The notes under the pieces were generated by a model. That model made no database searches. It saw nothing but the letters and a program-made list of their open reading frames with translations, and had not been told where the DNA came from. The position numbers and the translations under genes were made by a program. Of a stretch of 64,000 nt of DNA, positions 46,186-55,366 are shown piece by piece (within the stretch, counting starts at the first letter, position 1; every line of letters begins with the position of its first letter). The DNA comes from Verrucomicrobiaceae bacterium (GTDB taxonomy: Bacteria > Verrucomicrobiota > Verrucomicrobiia > Chthoniobacterales > JAATET01): assembly GCA_027488755.1 (NCBI GenBank), contig JAIYAZ010000075.1:128492-192491 (forward strand), in the 5' to 3' direction.

Positions 46186-46935
46186 ATGTCCGACTTCCTC
46201 CACTCCGCCATCGAAGCCGCCCACGCCGCCGGCGGCCTGCTCCGCGCCAACTTCGGCCTCGCCGCCAAGGTCGACGAAAACCTCGCCCACGACATCAAGC
46301 TCGAGCTCGACCGGCGCTCGCAGACCCTCATCGAGTCCCTCCTCCTCGCCCGCTACCCCGACCACGCCATCTACGGCGAGGAAGGCCTCCGCGGCGACCA
46401 GGACAGCGAATACCAGTGGATCATCGACCCCATCGACGGCACCGTGAACTTCTTCTACGGCATCGCCCACTTCGCCGTCTCCATCGCCCTCCGCCGCCGC
46501 GGCGGCGACATCCTCGTTGGCGTCATCTACGACCCCATGCGCGACGAACTCTGGGCCGTCGAACGCGGCCACCCCGCCACCCTCAACGGTCTCCCCATCC
46601 GCGTCAGCGACCGCGCGAAACTCTCCGACGCCATCGTCTCCGTCGGCGTCTCGAAAACCCTGGAATCCGTCGAAGCCAGCCTGCCCCTCTTCCAGCGCAT
46701 GGTCCGCGAAGCCAAAAAATGCCGCATGATGGGCTCCGCCTCCCTCGACATCGCTTACGTCGCCTGCGGCCGCCTCGACGCCTACATCGAAGGCCAGATC
46801 AGCCTCTGGGACATCGCCGCCGGCCTCCTCCTCGTCGAAACCGCTGGCGGCAAAATCGACCTCCGCCCCCACGCCACCCTGCCCGACAAATACGCCATCG
46901 CCGCCACCACCGGCCGCATCGACTTCGGAATTTAA
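46186..46935 (+). CDS. Inositol-1-monophosphatase family protein
   Basis: 249 aa. Metal-binding residues are E65/E66 (YGEEG), D81, D84 (DPIDGT) and the late WDIAAG. The family dephosphorylates inositol phosphates, but also 3'-phosphoadenosine or histidinol phosphate; the exact substrate cannot be told. Comes 19 bp after the GH75-like gene. Followed by a single-arm CCGTG repeat, then ispF. Confidence 0.9.
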   Translation: MSDFLHSAIEAAHAAGGLLRANFGLAAKVDENLAHDIKLELDRRSQTLIESLLLARYPDHAIYGEEGLRGDQDSEYQWIIDPIDGTVNFFYGIAHFAVSIALRRRGGDILVGVIYDPMRDELWAVERGHPATLNGLPIRVSDRAKLSDAIVSVGVSKTLESVEASLPLFQRMVREAKKCRMMGSASLDIAYVACGRLDAYIEGQISLWDIAAGLLLVETAGGKIDLRPHATLPDKYAIAATTGRIDFGI

Positions 46936-46964
46936 GCGGGAGAAGCAGAAATCTTTCCGCCTTT

Positions 46965-46993
46965 CTCCGTGCCCTCCGTGCCCTCCGTGGTTC
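46965..46993. repeat. CCGTG-type dispersed repeat, single arm
   Basis: TCTCCGTGCCCTCCGTGCCC and the following CTCCGTGGTTC form three 9-bp units between the inositol-phosphatase and ispF genes. Reads in the same sense as the right arms of the two hairpin copies. Confidence 0.8.
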
Positions 46994-47003
46994 AAATAAT
47001 GCC

Positions 47004-47480
47004 ATGACCACCTCCGGCATCGGCTACGACGTCCACCGCTTTGCGGAAAACCGCCCGCTCGTCCTCGGCGGCGTCGAGATCCCCCACGACCGCGGCCTCG
47101 ACGGCCACTCCGACGCCGACGTCCTCTGCCACGCCATCGCCGACGCCATCCTCGGCGCCGCCGGCGAACGCGACATCGGCCACTTCTTCCCGAACACCGA
47201 CGAATCCATCCGCGGCATCAGCAGCCTCGAAATTCTCCGCCGCGCCCGCGAGGTCCTCACCACCCGCGCCATCCGCATCCTCAACGTCGACGCCACCCTC
47301 ATCGCCGAAGAGCCCAAGATTTCTCCCCACCTCGACGCCATGAAAACCGCCCTCGCCGAAGCCCTCGCGCTCCCCGCCGACCGCATCGGCATCAAGGCCA
47401 CCACCAACGAAGGCATGGGCTTCGTCGGCCGCGGCGAAGGCATCGCCGCCCTCGCCGTCGCCAGCGTCGAACGGAGTTAG
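47004..47480 (+). CDS. ispF: 2-C-methyl-D-erythritol 2,4-cyclodiphosphate synthase
   Basis: 158 aa from the ATG at 47004. Fifth step of the non-mevalonate isoprenoid pathway. Motifs: GIGYDVHRFAE, DGHSDADVLCHAIADAILGA (metal Asp and His), and TTNEGMGFVGRGEGIAA. Full length for IspF. No ispD next to it. 11 bp before cysS. The repeat at 46965-46993 sits where its ribosome-binding site would be expected. Confidence 0.95.
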   Translation: MTTSGIGYDVHRFAENRPLVLGGVEIPHDRGLDGHSDADVLCHAIADAILGAAGERDIGHFFPNTDESIRGISSLEILRRAREVLTTRAIRILNVDATLIAEEPKISPHLDAMKTALAEALALPADRIGIKATTNEGMGFVGRGEGIAALAVASVERS

Positions 47481-47491
47481 TCGCGCCACCC

Positions 47492-48910
47492 ATGGGCCTC
47501 TCCTTCTTCAACACCCTCACCCGCCAGGTCGAGCCCTTCACGCCCCGCGAGCCCGGCCGCGTCTCGCTCTACACCTGCGGCCCGACCGTCTACAACTACG
47601 CCCACATCGGGAACTTCCGCGCCTACGTCTTCGAGGATCTCCTCCAGCGCCACCTCGAGTTCCGCGGCTACCACGTCACCCGCGTGATGAACCTCACCGA
47701 CGTCGACGACAAAACCATCCGCGGCTGCCGAGCCGCCGGCGTTCCCCTCGCGGAGTTCACCCAGCCCTTCAAGCGCGCCTTTTTCGAGGACCTCGACACC
47801 CTCCGCATCCAGCGCGCCCGCCACTTCCCCGAGGCCACCGCCGCCAACCACATCGAGCGCATGATCGCCATGATCACCACGCTCATCGAGCGCGGCCATG
47901 CCTACCGCGCCGACGACGGCAGCGTCTACTTCCGCATCGCCAGCTTCCCCGCCTACGGCCGCCTCGCCCACCTCAACCTCGACGAACTCCGCCCCGGCGC
48001 CCGCGTCGCCAGTGACGAATACGACAAGGAAAGCCTCGGCGACTTCGCCCTCTGGAAAGCCTGGACCGAGGCCGACGGCGCCGTTGCCTGGGACAGCCCA
48101 TGGGGCCGCGGCCGCCCCGGCTGGCACATCGAGTGCAGTGCCATGGCCACCGGCATCCTCGGCCCGCAGATCGACATCCACTGCGGCGGCGAGGACAACA
48201 TCTTCCCCCACCACGAAGCCGAGATCGCCCAGAGCGAATGCGTCACCGGCCTCGACTTCGTCCGCCTCTGGATGCACTGCAAGCACCTCCTCGTGGACAA
48301 CCAGAAAATGTCCAAAAGCGCGGGCAACTTCTTCACCCTCCGCGACCTGATCGACAAGGGCTGGACCGGCCGCGAAGTCCGCTTCGTCCTCCTCTCCGTC
48401 AAATACCGCGAGCCCCTCAACTTCACCTTCGACGGCCTCGCCGCCGCCCGCTCCGCCCTCGCCCGCTTCGACGAATGGAGCCGCCGCCTCGACGACCACC
48501 TCGCCCTCCACCCGGCGCAGCCGCTCGACCCCTCTCAACGATCAACCATCAACGATCAACTGGACCTCTCCGCCTTCGGCGCGGCCCTAGACGACGACCT
48601 CAACATCTCCGCCGCCCTCGGCGCCCTCTTCGAAGTCATCCGCGACACCAACAAGCGCCTCGACGCCGGCACCCTTACCGCCGCCGAGGTCCGCGCCCTC
48701 GCCGACTGGCGCGACCAGATCAACGCGGTTCTCCAGTTCCAACCCGAAACCGTGGCCATCCCGGCCGAAGTCGAAGCCCTCGCCGCCGCCCGCGCCGCCG
48801 CCCGCGCCGCCAAAAACTTCGCCGAAAGCGACCGCCTCCGCGACGCCCTCGCCGCCCTCGGCTGGACCGTCAAAGACACCAAGGACGGCCAAAAACTCAC
48901 CCCGGCCTAG
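47492..48910 (+). CDS. cysS: Cysteinyl-tRNA synthetase
   Basis: 472 aa. HIGH motif as YNYAHIGNFRAY after the zinc Cys of YTCGPTVYN; KMSKS as KMSKSAGNFF; zinc region CGGEDNIFPHHEAE. Length and layout are normal. In the linker towards the anticodon-binding domain the sequence SQRSTINDQLD is coded by a 7-bp tandem array (48536-48560), a foreign-looking insert that leaves the frame open. 11 bp after ispF, 69 bp before the next gene; a CCGTG repeat fills that gap. Confidence 0.95.
   Translation: MGLSFFNTLTRQVEPFTPREPGRVSLYTCGPTVYNYAHIGNFRAYVFEDLLQRHLEFRGYHVTRVMNLTDVDDKTIRGCRAAGVPLAEFTQPFKRAFFEDLDTLRIQRARHFPEATAANHIERMIAMITTLIERGHAYRADDGSVYFRIASFPAYGRLAHLNLDELRPGARVASDEYDKESLGDFALWKAWTEADGAVAWDSPWGRGRPGWHIECSAMATGILGPQIDIHCGGEDNIFPHHEAEIAQSECVTGLDFVRLWMHCKHLLVDNQKMSKSAGNFFTLRDLIDKGWTGREVRFVLLSVKYREPLNFTFDGLAAARSALARFDEWSRRLDDHLALHPAQPLDPSQRSTINDQLDLSAFGAALDDDLNISAALGALFEVIRDTNKRLDAGTLTAAEVRALADWRDQINAVLQFQPETVAIPAEVEALAAARAAARAAKNFAESDRLRDALAALGWTVKDTKDGQKLTPA
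48536..48560. repeat. 7-bp tandem array (CAACGAT/CAACCAT) inside cysS
   Basis: CAACGATCAACCATCAACGA then TCAAC: three units of 7 bp plus part of a fourth. It codes for residues that are not part of the conserved synthetase domains. Confidence 0.7.
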
Positions 48911-48936
48911 TCTCCGCGCACCTCAAGACAGCAAAT

Positions 48937-48966
48937 CCTCCGTGCCCTCCGTGCCCTCTGTGGTTT
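48937..48966. repeat. CCGTG-type dispersed repeat, single arm
   Basis: CCTCCGTGCCCTCCGTGCCC and CTCTGTGGTTTAAA follow the cysS stop by 27 bp. Nearly the same as the copy at 46965-46993. It covers most of the gap before the hexapeptide gene. Confidence 0.8.
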
Positions 48967-48979
48967 AAAACGCTTCGAG

Positions 48980-49657
48980 ATGTTCGCGCCCGACCAGTTC
49001 CTCGATCTCGCCGAAACCGAACACGGCATCCTCTTCGAGGACGTTGAGCACGTCTGGCAGGCGCTGCCCAAAATCGCCGCCTACCTCAAGTTCCGCCTCA
49101 AGCCCGCCATCCACGGCCGGCTCATCGGCCGCCCCTACATCAGCAACGCCGTCTACATCGGCCGCGGCACCGTCATCGAACCCGGCGCCGTCATCAAGGG
49201 CCCCGCCTGGATCGGCGACAATTGCGAGATCCGCAGCGGCGCCTACCTCCGCGAAAACGTCATCCTCGGCCACGGCGTCGTCGCCGGCAACTCCTGCGAA
49301 TTCAAAAACTGCCTCGTCTTCAACGACGCGCAGATCCCCCACTTTAACTACGTCGGCGACGCCATCCTCGGCCACAAGGCCCACCTCGGCGCCGGCGTCA
49401 TCATTTCCAACGTCCGCCTCGACCGCCGGCCCGTCACCATCCCCACCGCCGAAGGCCCCGTGGACACCGGCATGCGCAAATTCGGCGCCATCGTCGGCGA
49501 TCGCGCCGAGATCGGCTGCAACGCCGTCCTCAGCCCCGGCTCGATCATCGGCCGCGACAGCATCATCTACCCCGGCACGCAATGGCGCGGCGTGCTCCCC
49601 GCCCGCAGCATCGCCAAACTCCGCCAGGAGATCCAGGTGGCCCCGCGCCACGACTGA
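48980..49657 (+). CDS. Left-handed beta-helix hexapeptide protein (NDP-sugar synthase-like C-domain)
   Basis: 225 aa. Residues about 50-200 are hexapeptide repeats (YISNAVYIGRGTVIEPGAVI, IGDNCEIRSGAYLRENVILG), the fold of acyltransferases and of the C-terminal half of GlmU. There is no N-terminal uridylyltransferase domain and the helix is short. It may add an acyl group to an amino sugar, or be a GlmU-like paralogue. HFNYVGDAILGHKAHLGAG resembles the GlmU active-site region, which supports a UDP-sugar link. 13 bp before the AraC gene. Confidence 0.75.
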   Translation: MFAPDQFLDLAETEHGILFEDVEHVWQALPKIAAYLKFRLKPAIHGRLIGRPYISNAVYIGRGTVIEPGAVIKGPAWIGDNCEIRSGAYLRENVILGHGVVAGNSCEFKNCLVFNDAQIPHFNYVGDAILGHKAHLGAGVIISNVRLDRRPVTIPTAEGPVDTGMRKFGAIVGDRAEIGCNAVLSPGSIIGRDSIIYPGTQWRGVLPARSIAKLRQEIQVAPRHD

Positions 49658-49670
49658 TTTCCCCCGGCCC

Positions 49671-50573
49671 ATGCCGCGCCGCCCCGCGCCCCCGCCCGCC
49701 CTGCCCGCCTTCGCCGCGCAGGTCGCCGACCCGAGCTACGCCTCGCTCGACATGCACCCCCGGGCCGCCGACGGCCTCATCGTCTCCTGCGCCGGCCGCG
49801 AACGCTGCCTGCCCGGCTACCGCATCGACCGCTCCGGCTACGCCTGCCTCGCCCTGGAACTCGTCGTCGAAGGCACCGGCACCCTCACCCTCGCCGGAAA
49901 AAACCACCGCCTCCAGCCCGGCCACCTCTTCTCCTACGGCCCCCGCGTCCCCCACGGCATCACCAGCTCCCCGCGCCGCCCGCTCGTGAAATACTTCGTC
50001 GACTTCTTCGGCCGCGAAACCGCCGCCCTCTGCCGCGCCTCCCGCCTCACCCCACCCGCCCTCCTCAGCGTCGCCGAACCCGAAAACATGCGCCGGCTCT
50101 TCGAGGAACTCATCCGCGAAGCGCAAAAACCCCACGCCCTCCGCGCCGACCTCGCCGCCACCTACCTCCGCCTCCTCCTGCTCAAGGCCCGCGAACGCCC
50201 CGCGTCGCCGTCCACTTCCCCCCGCGCCCTCGAAACCCTCCAGCGCGCCCTCCGCGTCATCGAAACCCGCCACGCCGAACTCCACTCGCTCGCCGACCTC
50301 GCCGCCGCCGCCCACGTCAACCCCGCGCATCTCTGCCGCCTCTTCGCCCGCTTCCGCCGCGACACCCCGCAACGCTGCCTCACCCGCCGCAAACTCGACA
50401 CCGCCGCCCGCCTCCTCGCCACCGGCCCCATCCTCGTCAAGGAAGCCGCCGCCGCCGCCGGCTTCGCCGACGCCCTCCACTTCTCCCGCGTTTTCCGCCG
50501 CAACTTCGGCTGCAGCCCCCGCGATTTTCAGACGCGCCACCTCGCCAACCACCCAAAACCGCGCAAAAATTAG
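49671..50573 (+). CDS. AraC-family transcriptional regulator
   Basis: 300 aa from the ATG at 49671. An N-terminal cupin-like sensor domain (about 15-130; GTGTLTLAGKNHRLQPGHLFSY) and a C-terminal double helix-turn-helix (about 200-295; LADLAAAAHVNPAHLCRLFAR, then VKEAAAAAGFADALHFSRVFRR). Probably senses the sugar of the operon behind it and activates that operon; the position directly before it, same strand, with 67 bp between, supports this. Confidence 0.9.
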   Translation: MPRRPAPPPALPAFAAQVADPSYASLDMHPRAADGLIVSCAGRERCLPGYRIDRSGYACLALELVVEGTGTLTLAGKNHRLQPGHLFSYGPRVPHGITSSPRRPLVKYFVDFFGRETAALCRASRLTPPALLSVAEPENMRRLFEELIREAQKPHALRADLAATYLRLLLLKARERPASPSTSPRALETLQRALRVIETRHAELHSLADLAAAAHVNPAHLCRLFARFRRDTPQRCLTRRKLDTAARLLATGPILVKEAAAAAGFADALHFSRVFRRNFGCSPRDFQTRHLANHPKPRKN

Positions 50574-50617
50574 CCATATCCACGCGAAGTCGCGCCATTC
50601 CCGCTTTTTCCATCCTC
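50573..50617 (+). promoter_or_regulatory. Candidate AraC binding half-sites before the sugar operon
   Basis: GCCATATCC at 50573-50581 and GCCATTCCC at 50594-50602 are direct repeats 21 bp apart, two helix turns, as is usual for AraC-type half-sites; a third partial copy CCATCC lies at 50610-50615. They lie in the 67-bp gap between the regulator gene and the operon. CATAAC at 50619-50624 may be the -10. Confidence 0.35.
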
Positions 50618-50640
50618 ACATAACCTCATCCTCGCTCCCA

Positions 50641-51030
50641 ATGATCCGCACCGGCCTCCTCAACCCGCACGTCCTCAGCCTCCTCGCCCGCGTGCGCCAC
50701 ACGAACACCCTCGTCATCGCCGACCGCGGCTTCCCCTTCTGGCCCGGAATCGAGACCGTCGATCTCTCTCTCGTTGACGACGTGCCCACCGTCGCCCAGG
50801 TCGTCACCGCCCTGCGCGCCAACCACGTCTTCGGCCGCGCGTTCGCCGCCGAGGAACTCCACTCCGCGAACGACGCCGCCAAACTCGCCCGCCACCTCGC
50901 CAGCCTCGAAGGACTCGCCGTCACCTTCGAATCCCACGTCGCCCTCAAACAGCGCGTCCCCCACGCCATCGGCCTCATCCGCACCGGCGACACCACCCAA
51001 TACGGCAACCTCATTCTCGAATCCGCCTGA
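50641..51030 (+). CDS. RbsD/FucU-family sugar mutarotase
   Basis: 129 aa. RHTNTLVIADRGFPFWPG is the family start; H20 and D28 correspond to the catalytic pair of RbsD, and QYGNLIL at the end is conserved as well. The family interconverts ring forms of ribose (RbsD) or alpha/beta-fucose (FucU). L-fucose is 6-deoxy-L-galactose, so a mutarotase for L-galactose is reasonable in this operon. First gene of the set; 19 bp to the next. Confidence 0.85.
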   Translation: MIRTGLLNPHVLSLLARVRHTNTLVIADRGFPFWPGIETVDLSLVDDVPTVAQVVTALRANHVFGRAFAAEELHSANDAAKLARHLASLEGLAVTFESHVALKQRVPHAIGLIRTGDTTQYGNLILESA

Positions 51031-51049
51031 CCCCCAGCACCCTCCCCCC

Positions 51050-51985
51050 ATGCAATACCGCACCCTCGGCGCCACCGGCGTCAAAGTCTCCGCCCTCGCC
51101 TACGGCGGCTCGTCCCTCGGTTCCCAGTTCGGCGCGATCGACGAGAACGCCGGCATCCGATCCGTCCACGTCGCGCTCGACCACGGCATCAACCTCATCG
51201 ACACCGCGCCCTACTACGGTCTGACGAAGGCCGAAACCGTCCTCGGTCGCGCCCTCAAAGGCGTCCCCCGGGACCGTTACATCCTCGCGACCAAGGTCGC
51301 CCGCTATGGAATGAACGCGGAGGACTTTGATTACTCCGCGGAACGCGTCACCCGCAGCGTGGACGAAAGCCTCGCCCGCCTCGGCGTCGATTACGTGGAC
51401 TTCATCCAGGTCCACGACATGGAGTTCGGCTCCCTCGACCAGATCGTCCACGAGACCATCCCCGCCCTGCGCCGCGTGCAGGCCGCCGGCAAGGCCCGCT
51501 TCGTCGGCATCTCCTGCCTGCCCGTCCGCCTCTTTCGCGAGGTAATGGACCGCGTCGACGTCGACCAGATCCAGAGCTACTGCCACTACTGCCTCAACGA
51601 CACCGCGCTCGCCGACATCCTCCCCTACCTCCAGGCCAAACGCGTCGGCATCTTCAACTCGGCCCCGCTCGCCATGCGCCTGCTCAGCGACGAGCCCCTT
51701 CCGGACTGGCACCCCGCCCCGCCCGAACTCCGCGCAAAGTGCGCCGAAGCCGCCGCGCTCTGCCGCGCCCGAGGAACGTCCATCGGAAAACTCGCGCTGC
51801 AATTCGCCATGGCCAACCCGGATATCCACACCCACATCGTCGGCACCGCCAACCCCGACCGGGTTCTCGCCAATCTCGCCGACGCCCAGGCCCCGCTCGA
51901 TCCTGACCTCCTTGCCGAGGTCCAGCGCATCCTCGCCCCCGTCCACAACGTGACGTGGTCCTCCGGCCGCCCGGAGAACAACTGA
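51050..51985 (+). CDS. Aldo/keto reductase, L-galactose dehydrogenase-like
   Basis: 311 aa from the ATG at 51050. AKR tetrad D51, Y56, K82, H122. Beyond the general fold it matches, as I remember the sequence, plant L-galactose dehydrogenase block by block: [42 protein letters not shown]-like [10 protein letters not shown], and the end HNVTWSSG (plant: NLTWPSG). That enzyme oxidises L-galactose to L-galactono-1,4-lactone with NAD. L-fucose dehydrogenase is a close relative and cannot be ruled out. Gene spacing 8 bp to the dehydrogenase gene. Confidence 0.82.
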   Translation: MQYRTLGATGVKVSALAYGGSSLGSQFGAIDENAGIRSVHVALDHGINLIDTAPYYGLTKAETVLGRALKGVPRDRYILATKVARYGMNAEDFDYSAERVTRSVDESLARLGVDYVDFIQVHDMEFGSLDQIVHETIPALRRVQAAGKARFVGISCLPVRLFREVMDRVDVDQIQSYCHYCLNDTALADILPYLQAKRVGIFNSAPLAMRLLSDEPLPDWHPAPPELRAKCAEAAALCRARGTSIGKLALQFAMANPDIHTHIVGTANPDRVLANLADAQAPLDPDLLAEVQRILAPVHNVTWSSGRPENN

Positions 51986-51993
51986 TCGCCGCC

Positions 51994-53013
51994 ATGCGCA
52001 CCCTCGTCATCGACGCGCCCGGCCGCTTCTCCTACGGCCAGCGCGAGATTCCCGCGCCCGCCGACGGCGAAGTCCTCCTCCGCGTCCGCCGCCTCGGCTT
52101 CTGCGGCACGGATCTCAACACCTTCCGCGGCGGCAATCCGCTCGTCACCTTCCCCCGCATTCCCGGCCACGAAATCGCCGCCACCATCGAAGCCGTCACC
52201 CCCGGCGTGCCCGCGGCGTTCACCGTCGGCCAGGCCGTCACCCTGCTCCCCTACACGACCTGCGGCGCATGCTCCTCCTGCCGCGCCGGCCGGACAAACG
52301 CCTGCCGCCACAACCAAACCCTCGGCGTGCAGCAGGATGGCGCGTTCACCGAATTCCTCGTCACCCGCTGGCAGAACCTCATCGCCCCCCGCGCGCTGGA
52401 TTTCGCCGGCCTCGCCCTCGTCGAGCCCCTCGCCGTCGGCTTCCACGCCGCCGCCCGCGGCCGCGTCACCGCCGCCGACACCGTCCTCGTCTTCGGCTGC
52501 GGCATGATCGGCCTCGGCGCCATCGCCGGCTCCGCCTTTCACCGCGGCGCCACCGTCATCGCCGTCGACGTTGAGGACGAAAAGCTCGCCGTCGCCCGCC
52601 TGGCCGGCGCCACGCACGTCATCAACTCCCGCACGGAGGACCTCCCCGCCCGCGTCCAGGAACTCACCGACGGCCACGGCCCCGCCGTCGCCATCGAGGC
52701 CGTCGGCCTGCCCGCCACCTTCACCGCCTGCGTGGACCTCGTCGCCTTCGCCGGCCGCGTCGTTTACATCGGCTACGCCAAGGCCCCCGTCTCCTACGAA
52801 ACGAAGTATTTCGTGATGAAGGAGCTCGACCTCCTCGGCTCCCGCAACGCCACCCGCGACGACTTCACCGACGTCGTCACGCTGCTCGAGTCCGGCCGCT
52901 ACCCGCTCCCCGCCACGATCACGCGCACCGTGCCCTTCGCGGAATCCGGCGAAGCCCTCGCCGCCTGGGCGGCCAACCCCGGCGCGATCACCAAAATTCA
53001 CGTCGAACTCTAA
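51994..53013 (+). CDS. Zinc-dependent alcohol dehydrogenase, L-galactonate 5-dehydrogenase (LgoD)-like
   Basis: 339 aa from the ATG at 51994. Catalytic zinc C37, H59, E60; structural zinc C90, C93, C96, C104; cofactor site [11 protein letters not shown]. Similar to E. coli LgoD (YjjN) in the stretches [39 protein letters not shown] and in the late [17 protein letters not shown]. LgoD oxidises L-galactonate to D-tagaturonate. Threonine or sorbitol dehydrogenases are alternatives in the same superfamily, but the operon favours LgoD. Confidence 0.8.
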   Translation: MRTLVIDAPGRFSYGQREIPAPADGEVLLRVRRLGFCGTDLNTFRGGNPLVTFPRIPGHEIAATIEAVTPGVPAAFTVGQAVTLLPYTTCGACSSCRAGRTNACRHNQTLGVQQDGAFTEFLVTRWQNLIAPRALDFAGLALVEPLAVGFHAAARGRVTAADTVLVFGCGMIGLGAIAGSAFHRGATVIAVDVEDEKLAVARLAGATHVINSRTEDLPARVQELTDGHGPAVAIEAVGLPATFTACVDLVAFAGRVVYIGYAKAPVSYETKYFVMKELDLLGSRNATRDDFTDVVTLLESGRYPLPATITRTVPFAESGEALAAWAANPGAITKIHVEL

Positions 53014-53029
53014 ACCTCCCCCGCACGAC

Positions 53030-53863
53030 ATGGACGTCATCGATTCCCACCACCACTTCTGGCGCTACTCCGCGGAGGAATACGGCTGGATCCCGCCCGA
53101 ATGGCCGGCCGTCCGCCACGACTTCCTCCCCCCCGACCTCCACGCCGTCACCCGCGCCGCCGGCGTAAATGGCGTCGTCACCGTGCAGGCCCGCACAACC
53201 CTCGCGGAAACCCGCTGGCTGCTCGAACTTGCCGCCCACGATCCCCTCATCCGCGGCGTCGTCGGCTGGGTCCCGCTCGTCGATCCCGACGTCGACGACG
53301 TGCTCGACGAACTGATCGAACATCCGAAGTTCCGCGCCGCCCGCCACGTGCTCCAGGCCGAACCCGACGACGCCTTCATGCTCCGGCCCGATTTCCACAA
53401 CGGCATCCGCGCCCTCACCGCCCGCGGCCTCGCCTACGACATCCTCATCGTCGAACGCCAGCTCCCGCCCGCGACCGCCCTCGTCGATCGCCACCCCGAC
53501 CAGATCTTCATCGTCGACCACCTCGCCAAACCGCGCATCGCCGCCGGCGAGATCGAACCCTGGGCAAAACATCTCCGCGAAATCGCCCGGCGCCCCCACG
53601 TCGCCTGCAAGCTCTCCGGCCTCGTCACCGAAGCCGACGTCCGGGCGTGGACCCCCGCCCAGCTCCACCCCTACTTCGACGTCGCCCTGGAAGCCTTCGG
53701 GCCCGACCGCCTCCTTTTCGGCAGCGACTGGCCGGTCTGCCTCGCGGGCATCGACTACGCCGCGTGGAAAACCCTCGTCGAAACGTGGATCGCCCCGCTC
53801 TCCGCCGACGAACGCGCCGCCATCCTCGGCGGCAACGCCCGCCGCCTCTACCGCCTCGCGTAA
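53030..53863 (+). CDS. Amidohydrolase-2 family lactonase (fuconolactonase-like)
   Basis: 277 aa. MDVIDSHHHFWRYS is the TIM-barrel metal-site start (H-x-H) of the COG3618 lactonases; FIVDHLAKP, KLSGLVTEA and LLFGSDWPVC are later marks. Such enzymes open fucono-, rhamnono- or galactonolactones. Placed between the two dehydrogenases and UxaA, it would hydrolyse L-galactono-lactone to L-galactonate. 4 bp to the uxaA gene. Confidence 0.85.
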   Translation: MDVIDSHHHFWRYSAEEYGWIPPEWPAVRHDFLPPDLHAVTRAAGVNGVVTVQARTTLAETRWLLELAAHDPLIRGVVGWVPLVDPDVDDVLDELIEHPKFRAARHVLQAEPDDAFMLRPDFHNGIRALTARGLAYDILIVERQLPPATALVDRHPDQIFIVDHLAKPRIAAGEIEPWAKHLREIARRPHVACKLSGLVTEADVRAWTPAQLHPYFDVALEAFGPDRLLFGSDWPVCLAGIDYAAWKTLVETWIAPLSADERAAILGGNARRLYRLA

Positions 53864-53867
53864 CGCC

Positions 53868-55361
53868 ATGTCCCCCGCCTTCCTCCGCATCCACCCCGCC
53901 GACAACGTCGCCGTCGCCCTCCGCGAGGTCCCCGCCGGCACGGACGCAGACGGCGTCCCCGCGCGCGAACCCATCCCCGCCGGCCACAAGATCGCCCTCC
54001 GCGCCCTCGCCGCCGGCGAGCCCGTCATCAAATACGGCCACCCCCTCGGCCTCGCCTCGACCGACATTCCCGCCGGCGCCCACGTCCATTCCCACAATCT
54101 CCGCAGCGCCCTCGCCGACCGCCTGGAGGAAATCCCGCCCTCCCCCGCGCCCGTCCGCGCCGCCGCCCCCGCCCGCGTCGAAACCTTCCTTGGCTACCGC
54201 CGCCCCGACGGCCGCGCCGCCACCCGCAACGAAATCTGGATCGTCAACACCGTCGGTTGCGTAAACGTCGCCTCGGAAAAGATCGCCGCCGCCGCCCACG
54301 CGGAACTCGCCGGCACCGGCATCGACGGCGTCTACGCCTTCCCCCACCCCTTCGGCTGCTCCCAACTCGGCGACGACCTCGGTTACACCCGCAAGGTCCT
54401 CGCCGGCCTCGCCCGCCACCCGAACGCCGCCGCCGTCCTCGTCCTCGGCCTCGGCTGCGAAAACAACCAGATGCAGGAATTCCTCGCCTGCGTTGGTCCC
54501 CAGGCCGCCGAGCGCATCCGCTGGTTCAACGCCCAGGACGTCTCCGACGAAATCGAATCTGGCGTCGCCGCCGTGCGCGAACTCGCCGCCTACGCCCGCC
54601 GGTTTCACCGCGAACCCATTCCCGTCTCCGAGCTCATCCTCGGCATGAAGTGCGGCGGCTCCGACGGATTCAGCGGCATCACCGCGAATCCCCTCGTCGG
54701 CCGCATCGCCGACCGCCTCGCCGCCGCCGGCGGCACCGTGCTCCTCACCGAAGTGCCCGAGATGTTCGGCGCCGAGCGCGTGCTGCTCGGCCGCGCCGCC
54801 GACGCAGCCACCTTCCGCGGGGTCATCGACCTCGTGAATGACTTCCGCGCCTACTTCCAACGCCACGGCGAACCCATCGACGAAAACCCCTCCCCCGGCA
54901 ACAAAGCCGGCGGCATCACCACCCTCGCCGAAAAATCCCTCGGCTGCGTCCAAAAGGGCGGCCACGCCCCCATAGCGCAGGTCCTCCCCTACGGTGCCAC
55001 CGCCACCGCCGGCCTCGGCGGCGTCGCCCTCATCCAAGGCCCCGGCAACGACGGAGTCTCCGGCACCGCCATGACCGTCGCCGGCGCCCACCTCCTGCTT
55101 TTCACCACCGGCCGCGGCAACCCCATGGGCTTTCCCGTGCCCACCGTGAAGATCTCCAGCAACACCGACCTCGCCACCCGCAAGCCGCAGTGGATCGACT
55201 TCAACGCCGGCCCCATCGCCGACGGCACCGCCGATTTCGACGCCCTCACCGACGCCCTCTGGCAGCAGGTTCTCGACGTCGCCTCCGGCCGCGCCGCCAC
55301 CCGCAACGAAACCCGCGGCCACCGCGAGATCGCCATCTGGAAGGACGGCGTGACGCTGTAA
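53868..55361 (+). CDS. uxaA: Altronate dehydratase (UxaA family)
   Basis: 497 aa. An SAF-domain (about 1-85; RIHPADNVAVALREV, ASTDIPAGAHVHSHNL) and the galactarate/altronate dehydratase domain (about 105-497) with NTVGCVNVAS, HPFGCSQLGDD, GLGCENNQ and KCGGSDGFSG; conserved Cys and His bind iron. Removes water from D-altronate to give 2-keto-3-deoxygluconate. Related to galactarate dehydratase, but UxaB is encoded right behind, which favours altronate. 5 bp to uxaB. Confidence 0.88.
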   Translation: MSPAFLRIHPADNVAVALREVPAGTDADGVPAREPIPAGHKIALRALAAGEPVIKYGHPLGLASTDIPAGAHVHSHNLRSALADRLEEIPPSPAPVRAAAPARVETFLGYRRPDGRAATRNEIWIVNTVGCVNVASEKIAAAAHAELAGTGIDGVYAFPHPFGCSQLGDDLGYTRKVLAGLARHPNAAAVLVLGLGCENNQMQEFLACVGPQAAERIRWFNAQDVSDEIESGVAAVRELAAYARRFHREPIPVSELILGMKCGGSDGFSGITANPLVGRIADRLAAAGGTVLLTEVPEMFGAERVLLGRAADAATFRGVIDLVNDFRAYFQRHGEPIDENPSPGNKAGGITTLAEKSLGCVQKGGHAPIAQVLPYGATATAGLGGVALIQGPGNDGVSGTAMTVAGAHLLLFTTGRGNPMGFPVPTVKISSNTDLATRKPQWIDFNAGPIADGTADFDALTDALWQQVLDVASGRAATRNETRGHREIAIWKDGVTL

Positions 55362-55366
55362 ACTCC

